In this document: piece after piece, positions 1 to 8,918 of the stretch
Layout: every line of letters begins with the position of its first letter
Numbering within the stretch: position 1 is the stretch's first letter
Assembly (NCBI GenBank): GCA_004292855.1
Contig: RDXN01000047.1
Span: forward strand, 1 to 64,000
Direction of reading: 5' to 3'
Length of the DNA: 64,000 nucleotides
Source of the DNA: Cytophagales bacterium
Lineage (GTDB): Bacteria; Bacteroidota; Bacteroidia; Cytophagales; Spirosomataceae
Program-made: the position numbers and the translations under genes
Notes under the pieces: generated by a model
Databases searched by the model: none
Seen by the model: the letters and a program-made list of their open reading frames with translations, nothing else
Told to the model about the DNA's origin: nothing

Positions 1-87
1 GACGAAGTTCAGTCAGTTGTGGCTGGGTTAAGTCCAAGTTCATAAGTCAAAGCTACGATTTTCAACTTTTTCGCAATTCAATTCCGT

Positions 88-354
88 TTGACTATAGTTA
101 CGGGTCGGTGGACTCGCGGGAAAAGTTTTCTTAACAGGCAAACTGGGCGTAATTTCGCGGCTAATGAATCACGGTTTTTGATAGGGTGGCAGGCGAAAGC
201 CGTTTACAGCTACAACCGGTTATCGGCTCATGTTACGTATTTTAGAACAGAACAACGGATGGGGCGGTGGCATCCGGTAGGTCCAACCCCTACCTACAGT
301 GATTTTTACTTCTCTTCCTGGCAGTTTGGACTTGCCTACAGTATTATAAAATGA
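88..354 (+). CDS. 3' end of an outer-membrane-type protein, possibly frameshifted
   Basis: The reading frame is open from position 46 to the stop at 352-354, but the same frame has a stop at 43-45, and the only early start is a TTG at 88 with no signal peptide after it. The encoded piece alternates polar and aromatic residues (AVYSYNRLSAHVTYFRT, then WQFGLAYSI at the C terminus), as in the last strands of an outer-membrane beta barrel. A distant resemblance to the LpxR-like DUF2219 C terminus is possible but unproven. Another frame is open from the window edge to 131, so the gene may enter from the left in that frame and shift between about 46 and 131. It converges on rpsJ across a terminator hairpin. 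Family assignment is weak. Confidence 0.4.
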   Translation: MTIVTGRWTRGKSFLNRQTGRNFAANESRFLIGWQAKAVYSYNRLSAHVTYFRTEQRMGRWHPVGPTPTYSDFYFSSWQFGLAYSIIK

Positions 355-357
355 AAA

Positions 358-392
358 AGCCCTCTGCCCGGAACATATCCAGACAGAGGGCT
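358..392 (-). terminator. Rho-independent terminator after rpsJ
   Basis: Nine-base arms AGCCCTCTG (358-366) and CAGAGGGCT (384-392) form a hairpin. Read on the minus strand it is followed by a run of T, so it should end the fusA-rpsJ transcript. It also lies just after the plus-strand fragment. Confidence 0.75.
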
Positions 393-418
393 TACAAAAC
401 GATAATGGGCCGTTGGCC

Positions 419-724
419 TTATACCTTGATTTCTACATCGACACCGCTGGGCAGTTCGAGCTTCATGAGGGCATCTACAGTCTTGGCTGACGTTGAATAA
501 ATATCAACCAGACGCTTGTAGGTGCAAAGCTGGAATTGCTCCCGCGCCTTCTTGTTCACGTGGGGTGAACGCAGTACGGTGTAAATTTCTTTGTTGGTTG
601 GCAGAGGGATGGGACCGCTAACAACGGCTCCCGTCGACTTTACTGCCTTCACAATTTTCTCGGCTGACTTGTCGACCAGCGTGTGATCGAATGACTTCAG
701 CTTAATGCGAATTTTCTGGCTCAT
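419..724 (-). CDS. rpsJ: 30S ribosomal protein S10
   Basis: A 101-residue protein matching S10 along its whole length, beginning [14 protein letters not shown] and containing the typical [10 protein letters not shown] loop and the [12 protein letters not shown] segment. S10 belongs to the 3' domain of the small subunit and, as NusE, takes part in transcription antitermination. It follows fusA by 85 bases on the same strand and the two are probably co-transcribed. In the ancestral arrangement rplC and the rest of the S10 operon would follow. Here a terminator and a convergent gene come next, so the S10 operon has been severed after its first gene. Confidence 0.97.
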   Translation of the reverse strand: MSQKIRIKLKSFDHTLVDKSAEKIVKAVKSTGAVVSGPIPLPTNKEIYTVLRSPHVNKKAREQFQLCTYKRLVDIYSTSAKTVDALMKLELPSGVDVEIKV

Positions 725-809
725 TATACGTGGTTCGTTTGATTTAAAGAACAGGCCGGGAAAGAACCATTTACTCCCCGGCCCATTTTAAGGATGCAAA
801 GATATTGAA

Positions 810-2930
810 TTACGCGTTCACCGTACCCTTCGCTTTGGCAACAATGCCTTCTGCCAGGTTATTTGGTAATACTTCGTAGTGCGCGAACGTCAGGTTAGCC
901 GTAGCGCGGCCCGACGACATCGTGCGGAGTTCCGTGATATAACCGAACAGTTCCGAAAGGGGCACATCGGCTTTGATCACCTGCGAACCTGCGCGGGTAT
1001 CCATGCCCTTCATGATACCCCGACGACGGTTCAGGTCACCCGTGATCGGACCCGTGTATTCTTCAGGCGTCAGAACTTCAACAGCCATGATTGGCTCAAG
1101 AATTTTCGGACCAGCCTGACGACCAGCCTCGCGGAAGCCCAAACGAGCCGCCAATTCAAACGAGAGTGAGTCGGAGTCAACGTCGTGGTACGAGCCGTGG
1201 AAAATCCGCACTTTCATCGAATCGAGTGGGTAACCAGCAAGAGGGCCGTTAGTCATAGATTCGCGGAAGCCTTTCTCGATGGCCGGGATAAATTCTTTTG
1301 GAATTACACCCCCCACAATGGCATTCACGAACTGCAAACCTGGCTTCACTGTACCGTCTTCTTCAGGATCGCGGGGAGAAAGATCAAACACGATATCAGC
1401 GAATTTACCGCGACCACCGGTCTGCTTCTTGTACACCTCACGGTGACCAGCGAGGGTCTTTGTCAGAACCTCTTTGTAGGCTACCTGTGGCGCACCTTGG
1501 TTTACCTCAACCTTGAATTCACGACGCATCCGGTCGATGATGATTTCGAGGTGAAGCTCACCCATACCCCGGATGATCGTTTGGCCAGTCTCCTCGTTCG
1601 ACTCCACCTTGAGGGTTGGGTCTTCTTCGATGAGTTTACCAATTGCTTTCGAGAAGTTGTCCTGATCGGCTGTTTTCTTCGGCTCGATGGCATAACCGAT
1701 AACGGGATCGGGGAACACCATTGATTCGAGAACGATTGGGTGCTTCTCTTCGCAGAGCGTATCGCCTGTTTTGATATCTTTGAAACCTACAACGGCACCA
1801 ATATCACCTGCCCGGAGCTTGTCGATTTGGTTTTGCTTGTTGGCGTGCATCTGGAAAATCCGCGAAATCCGCTCCTTGTTGCCCGACCGGGTGTTGAGGA
1901 CATACGAACCTGACTCAAGAACACCTGAATAAGCCCGCACAAAGCACAAACGACCAACGTAAGGGTCAGTAGCGATTTTGAATGCCAAAGCCGCAAATGG
2001 ATCAGACTCCGTTGGGTGACGAACTACTTCGGCATCCGTATCGGGGTTTGTTCCATAAATTTCAGGCTTGTCCATTGGTGAGGGCAACAGGGCCATCACA
2101 TAGTCGAGCATGGTTTGCACACCTTTGTTCTTGAACGACGAACCACACAGCATGGGAACCACTTTCATGGCGATGGTTGCCTCGCGGAGGGCTTTCAGGA
2201 TTTCGGCTTCGGTGATCGACGTTGGATCCTCGAAGTATTTTTCCATCAGCGTATCGTCGAATTCAGCAACGGCTTCGAGCAATTTCTCGCGCCACTCGGT
2301 AGCTTCTTCAACCATATCATCGGGAACCGGAATCTCGGTAAAGGTCATGCCTTTGTCTTGCTCGTTCCAGATAATGCCCCGGAAATTGATGAGGTCAACA
2401 ACACCCTTAAATTCGGTTTCGGCACCAATCGGCAACTGAAGTGGAACGGCGTGGCTACCCAGCATTTCGCGTACCTGCTTCACTACATTGAGGAAGTCGG
2501 CACCCGAACGGTCCATTTTGTTCACGAAGCCCAAGCGAGCTACGTTATAGTTGTTGGCCAAACGCCAGTTGGTTTCCGACTGTGGTTCTACACCGTCAAC
2601 GGCAGAGAACAGGAACACCAAACCATCGAGAACACGGAGAGAGCGGTTCACTTCAACGGTGAAGTCAACGTGGCCCGGCGTGTCAATAATGTTTACGTGA
2701 TATTTCTGATCGCGGTATGTCCAGTCAACAGTGGTAGCTGCCGATGTAATCGTTATGCCACGCTCTTGCTCCTGCTCCATCCAGTCCATGGTAGCAGCAC
2801 CTTCGTGTACTTCGCCGATTTTGTGACTCACACCAGCATAGTACAGAATCCGCTCGGTAGTGGTAGTCTTACCGGCGTCAATGTGAGCAGCGATACCAAT
2901 GTTGCGGAGGTATCGGAGATCAGTTGCCAT
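810..2930 (-). CDS. fusA: Elongation factor G
   Basis: Translational GTPase that drives ribosomal translocation. The start chosen gives a protein of 706 residues beginning [16 protein letters not shown]. An upstream in-frame extension to 3047 would run through the promoter and is rejected. Visible motifs are the P-loop [13 protein letters not shown], the switch region [17 protein letters not shown], and the NKMD specificity motif. Domains II to V follow at normal length, including the [11 protein letters not shown] and [11 protein letters not shown] regions. It is led by an exact consensus promoter about 85 bases upstream and followed by rpsJ. Its usual partners rpsL and rpsG lie about 40 kb away. 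Confidence 0.97.
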   Translation of the reverse strand: MATDLRYLRNIGIAAHIDAGKTTTTERILYYAGVSHKIGEVHEGAATMDWMEQEQERGITITSAATTVDWTYRDQKYHVNIIDTPGHVDFTVEVNRSLRVLDGLVFLFSAVDGVEPQSETNWRLANNYNVARLGFVNKMDRSGADFLNVVKQVREMLGSHAVPLQLPIGAETEFKGVVDLINFRGIIWNEQDKGMTFTEIPVPDDMVEEATEWREKLLEAVAEFDDTLMEKYFEDPTSITEAEILKALREATIAMKVVPMLCGSSFKNKGVQTMLDYVMALLPSPMDKPEIYGTNPDTDAEVVRHPTESDPFAALAFKIATDPYVGRLCFVRAYSGVLESGSYVLNTRSGNKERISRIFQMHANKQNQIDKLRAGDIGAVVGFKDIKTGDTLCEEKHPIVLESMVFPDPVIGYAIEPKKTADQDNFSKAIGKLIEEDPTLKVESNEETGQTIIRGMGELHLEIIIDRMRREFKVEVNQGAPQVAYKEVLTKTLAGHREVYKKQTGGRGKFADIVFDLSPRDPEEDGTVKPGLQFVNAIVGGVIPKEFIPAIEKGFRESMTNGPLAGYPLDSMKVRIFHGSYHDVDSDSLSFELAARLGFREAGRQAGPKILEPIMAVEVLTPEEYTGPITGDLNRRRGIMKGMDTRAGSQVIKADVPLSELFGYITELRTMSSGRATANLTFAHYEVLPNNLAEGIVAKAKGTVNA

Positions 2931-3017
2931 AATTGTATTTGAGAAATGAAGTTGATTAGTACAGAACCGTGACAAGGCGTTTGTGGATACGAAACCCCCG
3001 GTTTCACAATTAGGACG

Positions 3018-3048
3018 CAAAAGTATGGGAAAACAATTTAGAATCAAA
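3018..3048 (-). promoter_or_regulatory. Bacteroidota primary-sigma promoter for fusA-rpsJ
   Basis: On the minus strand, TTTG (3045-3048) is followed after exactly 19 bases by TACTTTTG (3018-3025), matching the known Bacteroidota consensus TTTG-N19-TAnnTTTG. The predicted leader before the fusA ATG at 2930 is about 80 bases. Confidence 0.8.
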
Positions 3049-3157
3049 GTCGAGCTTTAATTAAGCGACCGTTAAAAGGCAGATTCTAAAGGAGTTTGAA
3101 CAACGAAGCGCGTTGTAATTTTCTCAGTTGAGCAAACTGATAGAGTGGTGTTGCCAA

Positions 3158-3286
3158 TCACTTTGATAAGATTCCTTTGGCAATCAAATATGGAAGTAGT
3201 ATGTATAGCACAATGCCCTTAATCAGGAAGAACAGAAAGCCCGCCCAGCCCATGCGCTTTAGCCAATAAATGAATCGCTCTTTCAT
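3158..3286 (-). CDS. Small hydrophobic protein of 42 residues
   Basis: An open frame of 42 codons starting ATG at 3286, beginning MKERFIYWLKRMGWAGFLFF, with a single strongly hydrophobic segment (about residues 15-38) flanked by basic residues. The layout is a basic amphipathic N terminus followed by one transmembrane helix, as in small inner-membrane proteins of Bacteroidota. It sits between ftsI and the fusA promoter on the minus strand. No strong Shine-Dalgarno is present, which is normal for this phylum. Function unknown. The composition and charge layout argue for a real gene, but only conservation could prove it. Confidence 0.6.
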   Translation of the reverse strand: MKERFIYWLKRMGWAGFLFFLIKGIVLYILLPYLIAKGILSK

Positions 3287-3352
3287 AAGAAATAAACTCA
3301 AAATATTTGTAGCAGGTTCATGACGAAATTAATCCCTATAGCTTTTGTCATT

Positions 3353-3483
3353 GGTTTTTTTGTCATCCCGACCGGTCCGCCGGTGCGGCAGGAGGGATCT
3401 ACTCGGTTTTCGATCAAATTGGGAACACCAGAAGTAGATCCCTCCTGCCGCACCGGCGGACCGGTCGGGATGACAAAAAAACC
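3353..3483. repeat. Perfect 51-bp inverted repeat, REP-like
   Basis: Arms 3353-3403 and 3433-3483 are exact reverse complements, separated by 29 bases. Each arm runs from a T7/A7 tract through GTCATCCCGACCGG to GGAGGGATCTACT. The outer GTCATCCCG and inner GGGATCTA ends recur in a second element at 37898-38040, while the arm centres differ. This looks like a dispersed palindromic family. No U-tract follows the stem in either direction, so it is not a standard terminator. Confidence 0.9.
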
Positions 3484-3486
3484 GCT

Positions 3487-5679
3487 TCACTCCAATGTCA
3501 GCACGATACTCCGGTTGCCTTTGGTTGCAGCACCCGGCTCCAGCGACTGTCCGGCCACGCGTCCACGCCCCTGACCTCGAACGGCCACGCGCAGTCCGCG
3601 GTTTTCGAGCAGCGGTAAGGCATCACGCAGGGGCAGGCCGCGCACATCGGGTACGCGCCCCTCGCGGGTAGGCAGAGCTTTCCAAGTGCCATTCTCAGTA
3701 GTCCGTACCCAACCCTCCACCGACGGTTCCTGCCCTAGGCCCAACTCCTGACTAATCAGGTGCATATCTTCGGCATAGCCTGCTTTGGGTTTAGGGGCCG
3801 TTTGAGGCTTGCCTTGCCGAAGGGCCGAGTGCATCTGAACGTCGTAGGCATGAATCCGGTCGGCAACGGCGCGGAACACGGGCGCGGCCACCTTACCGCC
3901 ATAGAGCGAGTCGATACTACTATAACGTGGGTTATTGATAGCTGCCAGAATCGTGTACCGGGGCTTGTTGGCCGGGAAATAGCCGATAAATGAGGAGTAA
4001 TAAAGCCCTTTACGGAACGCACCGCCTACGTTTTTTTGAGCCGTGCCGGTCTTGCCGGCAATGCCGTAATTAGTTGTATGGATGCTATGCGCCGTACCGT
4101 GTTCCACAACCCCTTTGAGCATCTTTTTAGCAATCCGAATGGTTTCCTTCGACGCAATGGGTTGAGGATCAACGTATGGCTCAAACTGTTCGACTAACTC
4201 GCCAGCCAGCCGGATTTGCTTCACGATCATGGGCCGCACCCAACGCCCATCGTTCGCTACAGCGTTGTAGAACGTCAGCATCTGGAGCGGGGTCAGGAGC
4301 ATTTCGTAACCACGGGACATAAACGAAACCGATGTTTTGCTCCACCCTTTCATGTCGGGATTGCGGATGAAGGGTGGGGCCTCTCCTTTCATGTGGATTC
4401 CCGTTGGCTCAGTGAGCCTGAACCGGCGCAGATACTGGCAAAACAGGTCGGGTCGGGCATAGAAATAATCTTTCATCAGCAAGTGAGTCCCGACGTTCGA
4501 CGATTTCTCGAACACCTGTTGGGCAGTCAGCTTGTCGTACCCATTTCCTGTGTCTTCGATCCTGATTCCCCGATAGATGATCGCCTTACCCCGCGGATAC
4601 ACCATTTTACCGGGGTAAACGGCCTTCTCTTCAAGCAGAGCCATCATACTGGCCAGCTTAAAGGTGGAGCCGGGATCGGTTCTGACGCCAACGGCGTAGT
4701 TCAGGCGTTCAAAAAATTGACCGCTCCCGTCGGGTTGGCCAAATCGGGTCAGGTTGGCAATCGCCCGGATTTCACCGGTTTGTACTTCCATCACGATCAC
4801 CGTGCCGTTGTCGGCCTGGAACTTCTCCATGTACTGCCGCAGCGACACCTCGGCCATATCCTGATAATTCACGTCGATGGTTGTGTGGAGGTCCATGCCG
4901 GGTTCGGGTCTCATGTCAGGACCATCGTGGATCGGTTTTTTAACGCCATTGCTCAACACTTCAACCAGACCCACTGCGTTCTTACCGGCCAACTGCGACT
5001 GAAAACTAGCCTCAAGGCCCCGTAAACCCCGGCCTGTTTTCGGATCAAGGTCGCCCAGGGTCCGTTCGGCCATCGTTCCGAAGGGGTGTTCGCGTTCGTA
5101 GTACGGACGGAACACTCCCCCACGCGGAGAGATTACTTTAGCTACTTTTTTGCCGGGTGTGAGGCTTGGCTTTTGCTTAACGGGTCGGCGAAAGAACGGC
5201 CACTGACGCATCTGCTGCCGTTCGGCGTAGGAAACATGCCGGGTGTAGAGAGGCAGAAATTGTCGTTTGTGGGCGCGGGCGTCGCGGGCCATGTCGGCAT
5301 ATTCACCCGGCGTACGGTCGCGAAACACCCGCGAAAGCAACAGCCCCAGCGAGTCGACTTGGGCGGCAAAATCGGCCGAGTCGGCGATGGTGGGATCGAG
5401 ACCAACTTCGTATTTCGGCACTGAGGTGGCCATTAAGCTCCCGTCGACCGCATAGATGTTGCCGCGCATGGCCCGGAGCGTGTCGGGTTTAATCTTGACA
5501 CCCTCCATCCGGTCGATCCAGCGCAAAGCTTGTTCGTCGTTTTTGCCTTTGTAGGTGTCGAAAAACTGCACGTAAACCAGCTTCACGACAATGGCAACGC
5601 CCACCACCACCAGCCCCACAAACAAGTGCGACGCCCGGTTGATGAAGTCCTGTTTGATGTTATTTGACTTAGAGACCAT
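3487..5679 (-). CDS. ftsI: Division transpeptidase FtsI (PBP3) with C-terminal PASTA domain
   Basis: Class B penicillin-binding protein of 730 residues that cross-links septal peptidoglycan in the periplasm. A short cytoplasmic tail and one transmembrane helix (about residues 18-40) precede the pedestal. The transpeptidase triad is intact: STFK with Ser338, SSN at 393-395 and KTG at 543-545. A PASTA-like domain occupies roughly the last 65 residues (VPDVRGLPLRDALPLL). It overlaps the ftsL-like gene by 11 bases and follows rsmH, the normal dcw order. murE and the rest of the cluster do not follow, and the next features are a palindromic repeat and a 42-residue gene. Confidence 0.92.
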   Translation of the reverse strand: MVSKSNNIKQDFINRASHLFVGLVVVGVAIVVKLVYVQFFDTYKGKNDEQALRWIDRMEGVKIKPDTLRAMRGNIYAVDGSLMATSVPKYEVGLDPTIADSADFAAQVDSLGLLLSRVFRDRTPGEYADMARDARAHKRQFLPLYTRHVSYAERQQMRQWPFFRRPVKQKPSLTPGKKVAKVISPRGGVFRPYYEREHPFGTMAERTLGDLDPKTGRGLRGLEASFQSQLAGKNAVGLVEVLSNGVKKPIHDGPDMRPEPGMDLHTTIDVNYQDMAEVSLRQYMEKFQADNGTVIVMEVQTGEIRAIANLTRFGQPDGSGQFFERLNYAVGVRTDPGSTFKLASMMALLEEKAVYPGKMVYPRGKAIIYRGIRIEDTGNGYDKLTAQQVFEKSSNVGTHLLMKDYFYARPDLFCQYLRRFRLTEPTGIHMKGEAPPFIRNPDMKGWSKTSVSFMSRGYEMLLTPLQMLTFYNAVANDGRWVRPMIVKQIRLAGELVEQFEPYVDPQPIASKETIRIAKKMLKGVVEHGTAHSIHTTNYGIAGKTGTAQKNVGGAFRKGLYYSSFIGYFPANKPRYTILAAINNPRYSSIDSLYGGKVAAPVFRAVADRIHAYDVQMHSALRQGKPQTAPKPKAGYAEDMHLISQELGLGQEPSVEGWVRTTENGTWKALPTREGRVPDVRGLPLRDALPLLENRGLRVAVRGQGRGRVAGQSLEPGAATKGNRSIVLTLE

Positions 5680-6055
5680 CGGCCACGATTAGTTTTCGGG
5701 GGGGTGTTTGCCCACCAGTGAGGCCCAGCGGAGTCATGCGTTTGCTCAGTTCCGATTGCTTGCCCTTTCTCATAAATTCGGCTTGCAGCGTGGTGTATTG
5801 CGCCCGTAGTTCATCAACCTCAGTTTTGGTGCGCTGCGTCCGGCGCACAAGCCGCTCGGCGTTGTGGTTCAGGCCGATATAAATAATCAGCAAGAATGTT
5901 ATCCACAAAATCCGGTCGATGTTGCGGATGGGCCAGGAGTTGTTTTCGCCAAATAGACGGTCCAAACCAATGAAATTATTCACCAGTTCGGTTAGCCGGT
6001 TTTTGCGCTTCTGCCGGGCAATGGTTTTCTGGGTTCGGAATGTGTTTTGGGCCAT
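5669..6055 (-). CDS. ftsL: FtsL-like cell division protein
   Basis: A 128-residue protein with a long basic cytoplasmic N terminus, one transmembrane helix (about residues 49-63, ILWITFLLIIYIGLN) and a periplasmic segment of about 40 residues (ERLVRRTQRTKTEVDELRAQY) that should form a coiled coil. This is the layout of the Bacteroidota FtsL-like family. Position supports the call: it starts within the TAATG overlap at the end of rsmH and overlaps the start of ftsI. FtsL normally pairs with FtsB-type proteins and with FtsI in the divisome. Confidence 0.85.
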   Translation of the reverse strand: MAQNTFRTQKTIARQKRKNRLTELVNNFIGLDRLFGENNSWPIRNIDRILWITFLLIIYIGLNHNAERLVRRTQRTKTEVDELRAQYTTLQAEFMRKGKQSELSKRMTPLGLTGGQTPPRKLIVADGL

Positions 6056-6963
6056 TACTTTTCTGCTACTCGCAATTTAGCACTTCGGGCGCGGGGGTTG
6101 CGACTAATTTCGTCTTCGGTGGCTTCGACCGGCTTACGCGTAACGGCCTGCAAGGGCTTTAGCTCGTTACCATATAGATCTTTATCGACCTCGCCGTGAA
6201 ACTTTCCTTTGTTGATAAAATTCTTCACCAACCGATCTTCGAGCGAATGATAGCTCATCACCACCAATCGCCCACCGGGTTTCAGAACCTCCGGCACCTG
6301 CGTCAGGAACTCTTCTAAAACGGCTAACTCCTCATTGACCTCAATTCGTATGGCCTGAAAAACCTGTGCGTAAAATTTATTTTCCTTACCGCGTGGTGCA
6401 AATCGCTGGATAGCCGCTTTCAAATCGTTCACTGTCCGCATTGGGCGGTTGGCGCGGGCCGCGACCAACGCCGAAGCCACCGTGCGGGCGTTCGTAATTT
6501 CGCCATACATACCCAGAATCTTGTGCAGTTCGGCCTCGGTGCCGTTGTTAACGACCTCGCGGGCCGAGATGGTGGCTTCCTGATTCATCCTCATGTCGAG
6601 GTCAGCGTCGAAACGGGTGGCGAACCCCCGGTCGGGCGTGTCGATCTGGTGCGATGAGATGCCCAAATCGGCCAAAATCCCGTCTACCTGCTTCACGCCG
6701 TAGAGCCGCAGAAACCGCTTAATGTTGCGGAAGTTGGTCGGAATAAACGTCAGTCGCTTGTCGTTGATAGCCTCTGCGTTGGCACGGGCGTCGGCATCCT
6801 GATCGAACGCGAGAAGCTTGCCCGTTTGCCCAAGTTGGTCCAGAATGGCGCGGCTATGCCCTCCGCCCCCAAAGGTTACGTCGATGTAAATACCGTCGGG
6901 TTTGATGGCGAGGGCGTCGAGACATTCGGTGAGCATTACCGGCTCATGGTAGGATGTTGTCAT
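6055..6963 (-). CDS. rsmH: 16S rRNA m4C1402 methyltransferase
   Basis: SAM-dependent methyltransferase (MraW) of 302 residues when started at MTTSYHEPVML. Motifs: HEPVML near the N terminus, the SAM-binding DVTFGGGGHSRAIL, the LADLGISSHQID segment, and the C-terminal SYHSLEDRLVK and RNPRARSAKLR. It N4-methylates C1402 of 16S rRNA in the decoding site. It heads the truncated rsmH-ftsL-ftsI unit. The usual upstream gene mraZ is absent, and a divergent lipoprotein gene begins 48 bases away. Confidence 0.95.
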   Translation of the reverse strand: MTTSYHEPVMLTECLDALAIKPDGIYIDVTFGGGGHSRAILDQLGQTGKLLAFDQDADARANAEAINDKRLTFIPTNFRNIKRFLRLYGVKQVDGILADLGISSHQIDTPDRGFATRFDADLDMRMNQEATISAREVVNNGTEAELHKILGMYGEITNARTVASALVAARANRPMRTVNDLKAAIQRFAPRGKENKFYAQVFQAIRIEVNEELAVLEEFLTQVPEVLKPGGRLVVMSYHSLEDRLVKNFINKGKFHGEVDKDLYGNELKPLQAVTRKPVEATEDEISRNPRARSAKLRVAEK

Positions 6964-7011
6964 GCAAAATAGGGGCGGAACCAAACCGAAAGGGTCAGCC
7001 GTTACAAATTT

Positions 7012-8259
7012 ATGAACAAACTGCTTCTTCTCCTGCTCACCGCCATCATTCCGGTGGCCTGCACAGCGCAGACAGACAAGCCTCTGACAACCGGAACCTG
7101 GCGGGCTACGGTCCGCACGGCGGGGGGCGAATTGCCTTTTGGGCTAGATATACAATCGACCACAGACAAACAATCGTTTACAGTGCATGCCCTCAACGGC
7201 AAAGAACGCTTGCCGATGGATGCAGCCACGTATCGCAATGACACTCTACGGATTCCGATGAGTTTGTTTGAGTCGGAGATCGTGGCGCGGGTGAGCGGCA
7301 ATACTATGCGGGGCCTCTGGCGACGGAAACGGCCCGATAAAACATGGCAAAGCATCCCGTTTGAGGCCCAACACGGTTTGAACTACCGGTTTACGCCCGA
7401 CGGTCGGCAGGCAACAGCGAACCTGTCGGGCAAGTGGAAAACTGTTTTTCGGGCTGTCGATAGTAAAGACACCACAGCCGCTGTGGGTGTTTTTGAACAA
7501 CAAGGCAACGTCATCACGGGTACGTTTTTGACCCCCACCGGCGACTATCGCTATCTGGCAGGCAACGTGGTGGGCGATAGCCTACTGCTCTCGTGTTTTG
7601 ATGGCTCCCACCTGTTTCTGTTCAAAGCAAAGGCCGGGCAACGATTGGCAGGGGCTAATCGCACGCTGACCGGCACATTTCATTCCGGTCCAACGTACAA
7701 AGAAACCTGGACCGCCCGCTTCGATCCCAACGCCCAGTTGCCCGACCCGGCTAGCCTGACGTACATCAAACCCGGACAAAAACTAGCATTCTCCTTTCCC
7801 GAAACTACGGGGACCAAAGTCTCGCTCACCGACGACCGATTCAAGGGTAAGGTCACTGTCGTGCAGATTTTGGGTTCGTGGTGTCCGAACTGTATGGACG
7901 AGACCAACTTTTTAAGTCCCTGGTACAAGAAAAACCGCAGCCGGGGTGTCGAGGTGGTGGGGTTGGCATTTGAGAAGTCAGCAAACATCGCTGAGTCAGG
8001 GCCGCGCATCGAACGGATGAAAGAGCGGTTCAAGATCGACTACCCCGTTCTGTTGGCGGGGACCAATAGCAAAGACGAAGCCGCCAAAGTCTTGCCCGCC
8101 CTAAACCGCGTGGTGGCCTTCCCAACTACGATTATTGTTGACAAAAAAGGGCAGGTACGGCGTATTCACACCGGGTTCAGCGGCCCCGGAACCGGCGTCT
8201 ACTACGACCGATTCGTGGAGGAGTTCAACGGGCTAATCGACAAATTACTAGCCGAGTGA
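7012..8259 (+). CDS. TlpA-like thioredoxin-fold lipoprotein
   Basis: A 415-residue exported protein. The N terminus has a hydrophobic signal ending in PVAC (Cys17), a plausible lipobox. Residues about 25-245 form a beta-rich domain of unknown role. From about 250 there is a TlpA/redoxin thioredoxin fold with active site WCPNC (Cys291, Cys294) and the cis-proline loop VVAFPTTII. Such proteins act as thiol-disulphide reductases in the periplasm or at the outer membrane. Its stop overlaps the GTG start of the VTT gene, which in turn overlaps eboB, so it is translationally coupled to the ebo-type cluster. A redox role for the same pathway is an inference from that coupling. Confidence 0.85.
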   Translation: MNKLLLLLLTAIIPVACTAQTDKPLTTGTWRATVRTAGGELPFGLDIQSTTDKQSFTVHALNGKERLPMDAATYRNDTLRIPMSLFESEIVARVSGNTMRGLWRRKRPDKTWQSIPFEAQHGLNYRFTPDGRQATANLSGKWKTVFRAVDSKDTTAAVGVFEQQGNVITGTFLTPTGDYRYLAGNVVGDSLLLSCFDGSHLFLFKAKAGQRLAGANRTLTGTFHSGPTYKETWTARFDPNAQLPDPASLTYIKPGQKLAFSFPETTGTKVSLTDDRFKGKVTVVQILGSWCPNCMDETNFLSPWYKKNRSRGVEVVGLAFEKSANIAESGPRIERMKERFKIDYPVLLAGTNSKDEAAKVLPALNRVVAFPTTIIVDKKGQVRRIHTGFSGPGTGVYYDRFVEEFNGLIDKLLAE

Positions 8260-8918
8260 GAAACCTCACCCTCCCCGCTCTTTCGGGTATTTTGCTCTCA
8301 GTAGCCCCGCTATTGACGAGTTCATTTATTACATATCAAGTGCTTGCTAATGAGCTGATTTTGGCGCAACTCTCGACTACGCAATGGTCTATTGTGACAG
8401 CGGTTTGCGTGCTAACGTCGGCCTTCGCCCTTACGCCCCCAACGTTTCTGGCACTGGTTTTTGGTTATTTTTTGGGTTGGTATGCCTTATTACCCCTGTT
8501 CGCCCTTAACATGACGGCTATCCTGTTCGTTAATGTGGGGGTTCGCTGGCTCGACGGTGATCGGCTTCGGCATCAGTTGGAACAAAACCCGCGCGTTAGG
8601 CAGGTGCTGGCTCAGATTGAGCAGGAGGAATTGAAGTTTATTTTCTTCACAAAACTTTCTCCGGTGCTCCCTTTCGCGGTTACGAACCTGGTGTTTGCGT
8701 TGTCGGGGGCGCGGCTGCGGAATGTGTTGTTGGGTGGTTTTTTGGGGATGGTTCCCCGGACGGCCTTAGCCGTTTGGGTAGGCCGGCAGGCACACGAACT
8801 ACGTACCCTGCTCGAAAACCCCAACTCGGCCAACTGGACACAGTGGGTGATTGGTGCGCTGGTGGGGGTGTCGACGGTGGGGCTGTGGCAACTTTTGAAA
8901 ACGAAACAAAACCTATGA
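8256..8918 (+). CDS. TVP38/TMEM64 (VTT superfamily) membrane protein
   Basis: A 220-residue integral membrane protein with about five hydrophobic segments. The VTT/SNARE-associated core is visible as FFTKLSPVLPFAVTNLV followed by the re-entrant GGFLGMVPRTALAVWVG. Members of this superfamily move lipids across membranes; some DedA-type relatives translocate undecaprenyl phosphate. The GTG start at 8256 overlaps the preceding stop, and its own stop overlaps the eboB ATG. That position is where eboA might be expected in an ebo cluster, but this is clearly not an EboA protein. Its likely cargo is unknown. Confidence 0.85.
   Translation: MRNLTLPALSGILLSVAPLLTSSFITYQVLANELILAQLSTTQWSIVTAVCVLTSAFALTPPTFLALVFGYFLGWYALLPLFALNMTAILFVNVGVRWLDGDRLRHQLEQNPRVRQVLAQIEQEELKFIFFTKLSPVLPFAVTNLVFALSGARLRNVLLGGFLGMVPRTALAVWVGRQAHELRTLLENPNSANWTQWVIGALVGVSTVGLWQLLKTKQNL

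Noticed and set aside
2115-2942. 275-codon antisense frame opposite fusA
   Set aside because: Shadow of EF-G; no family features.
3353-3483. Inverted repeat as a standard terminator
   Set aside because: No T-tract follows the stem on either strand; the A/T tracts are on the wrong side.
3320-3574. Open frame of 84 codons on the plus strand
   Set aside because: It simply reads through the 51-bp inverted repeat and then antisense to ftsI; composition is repeat-derived.
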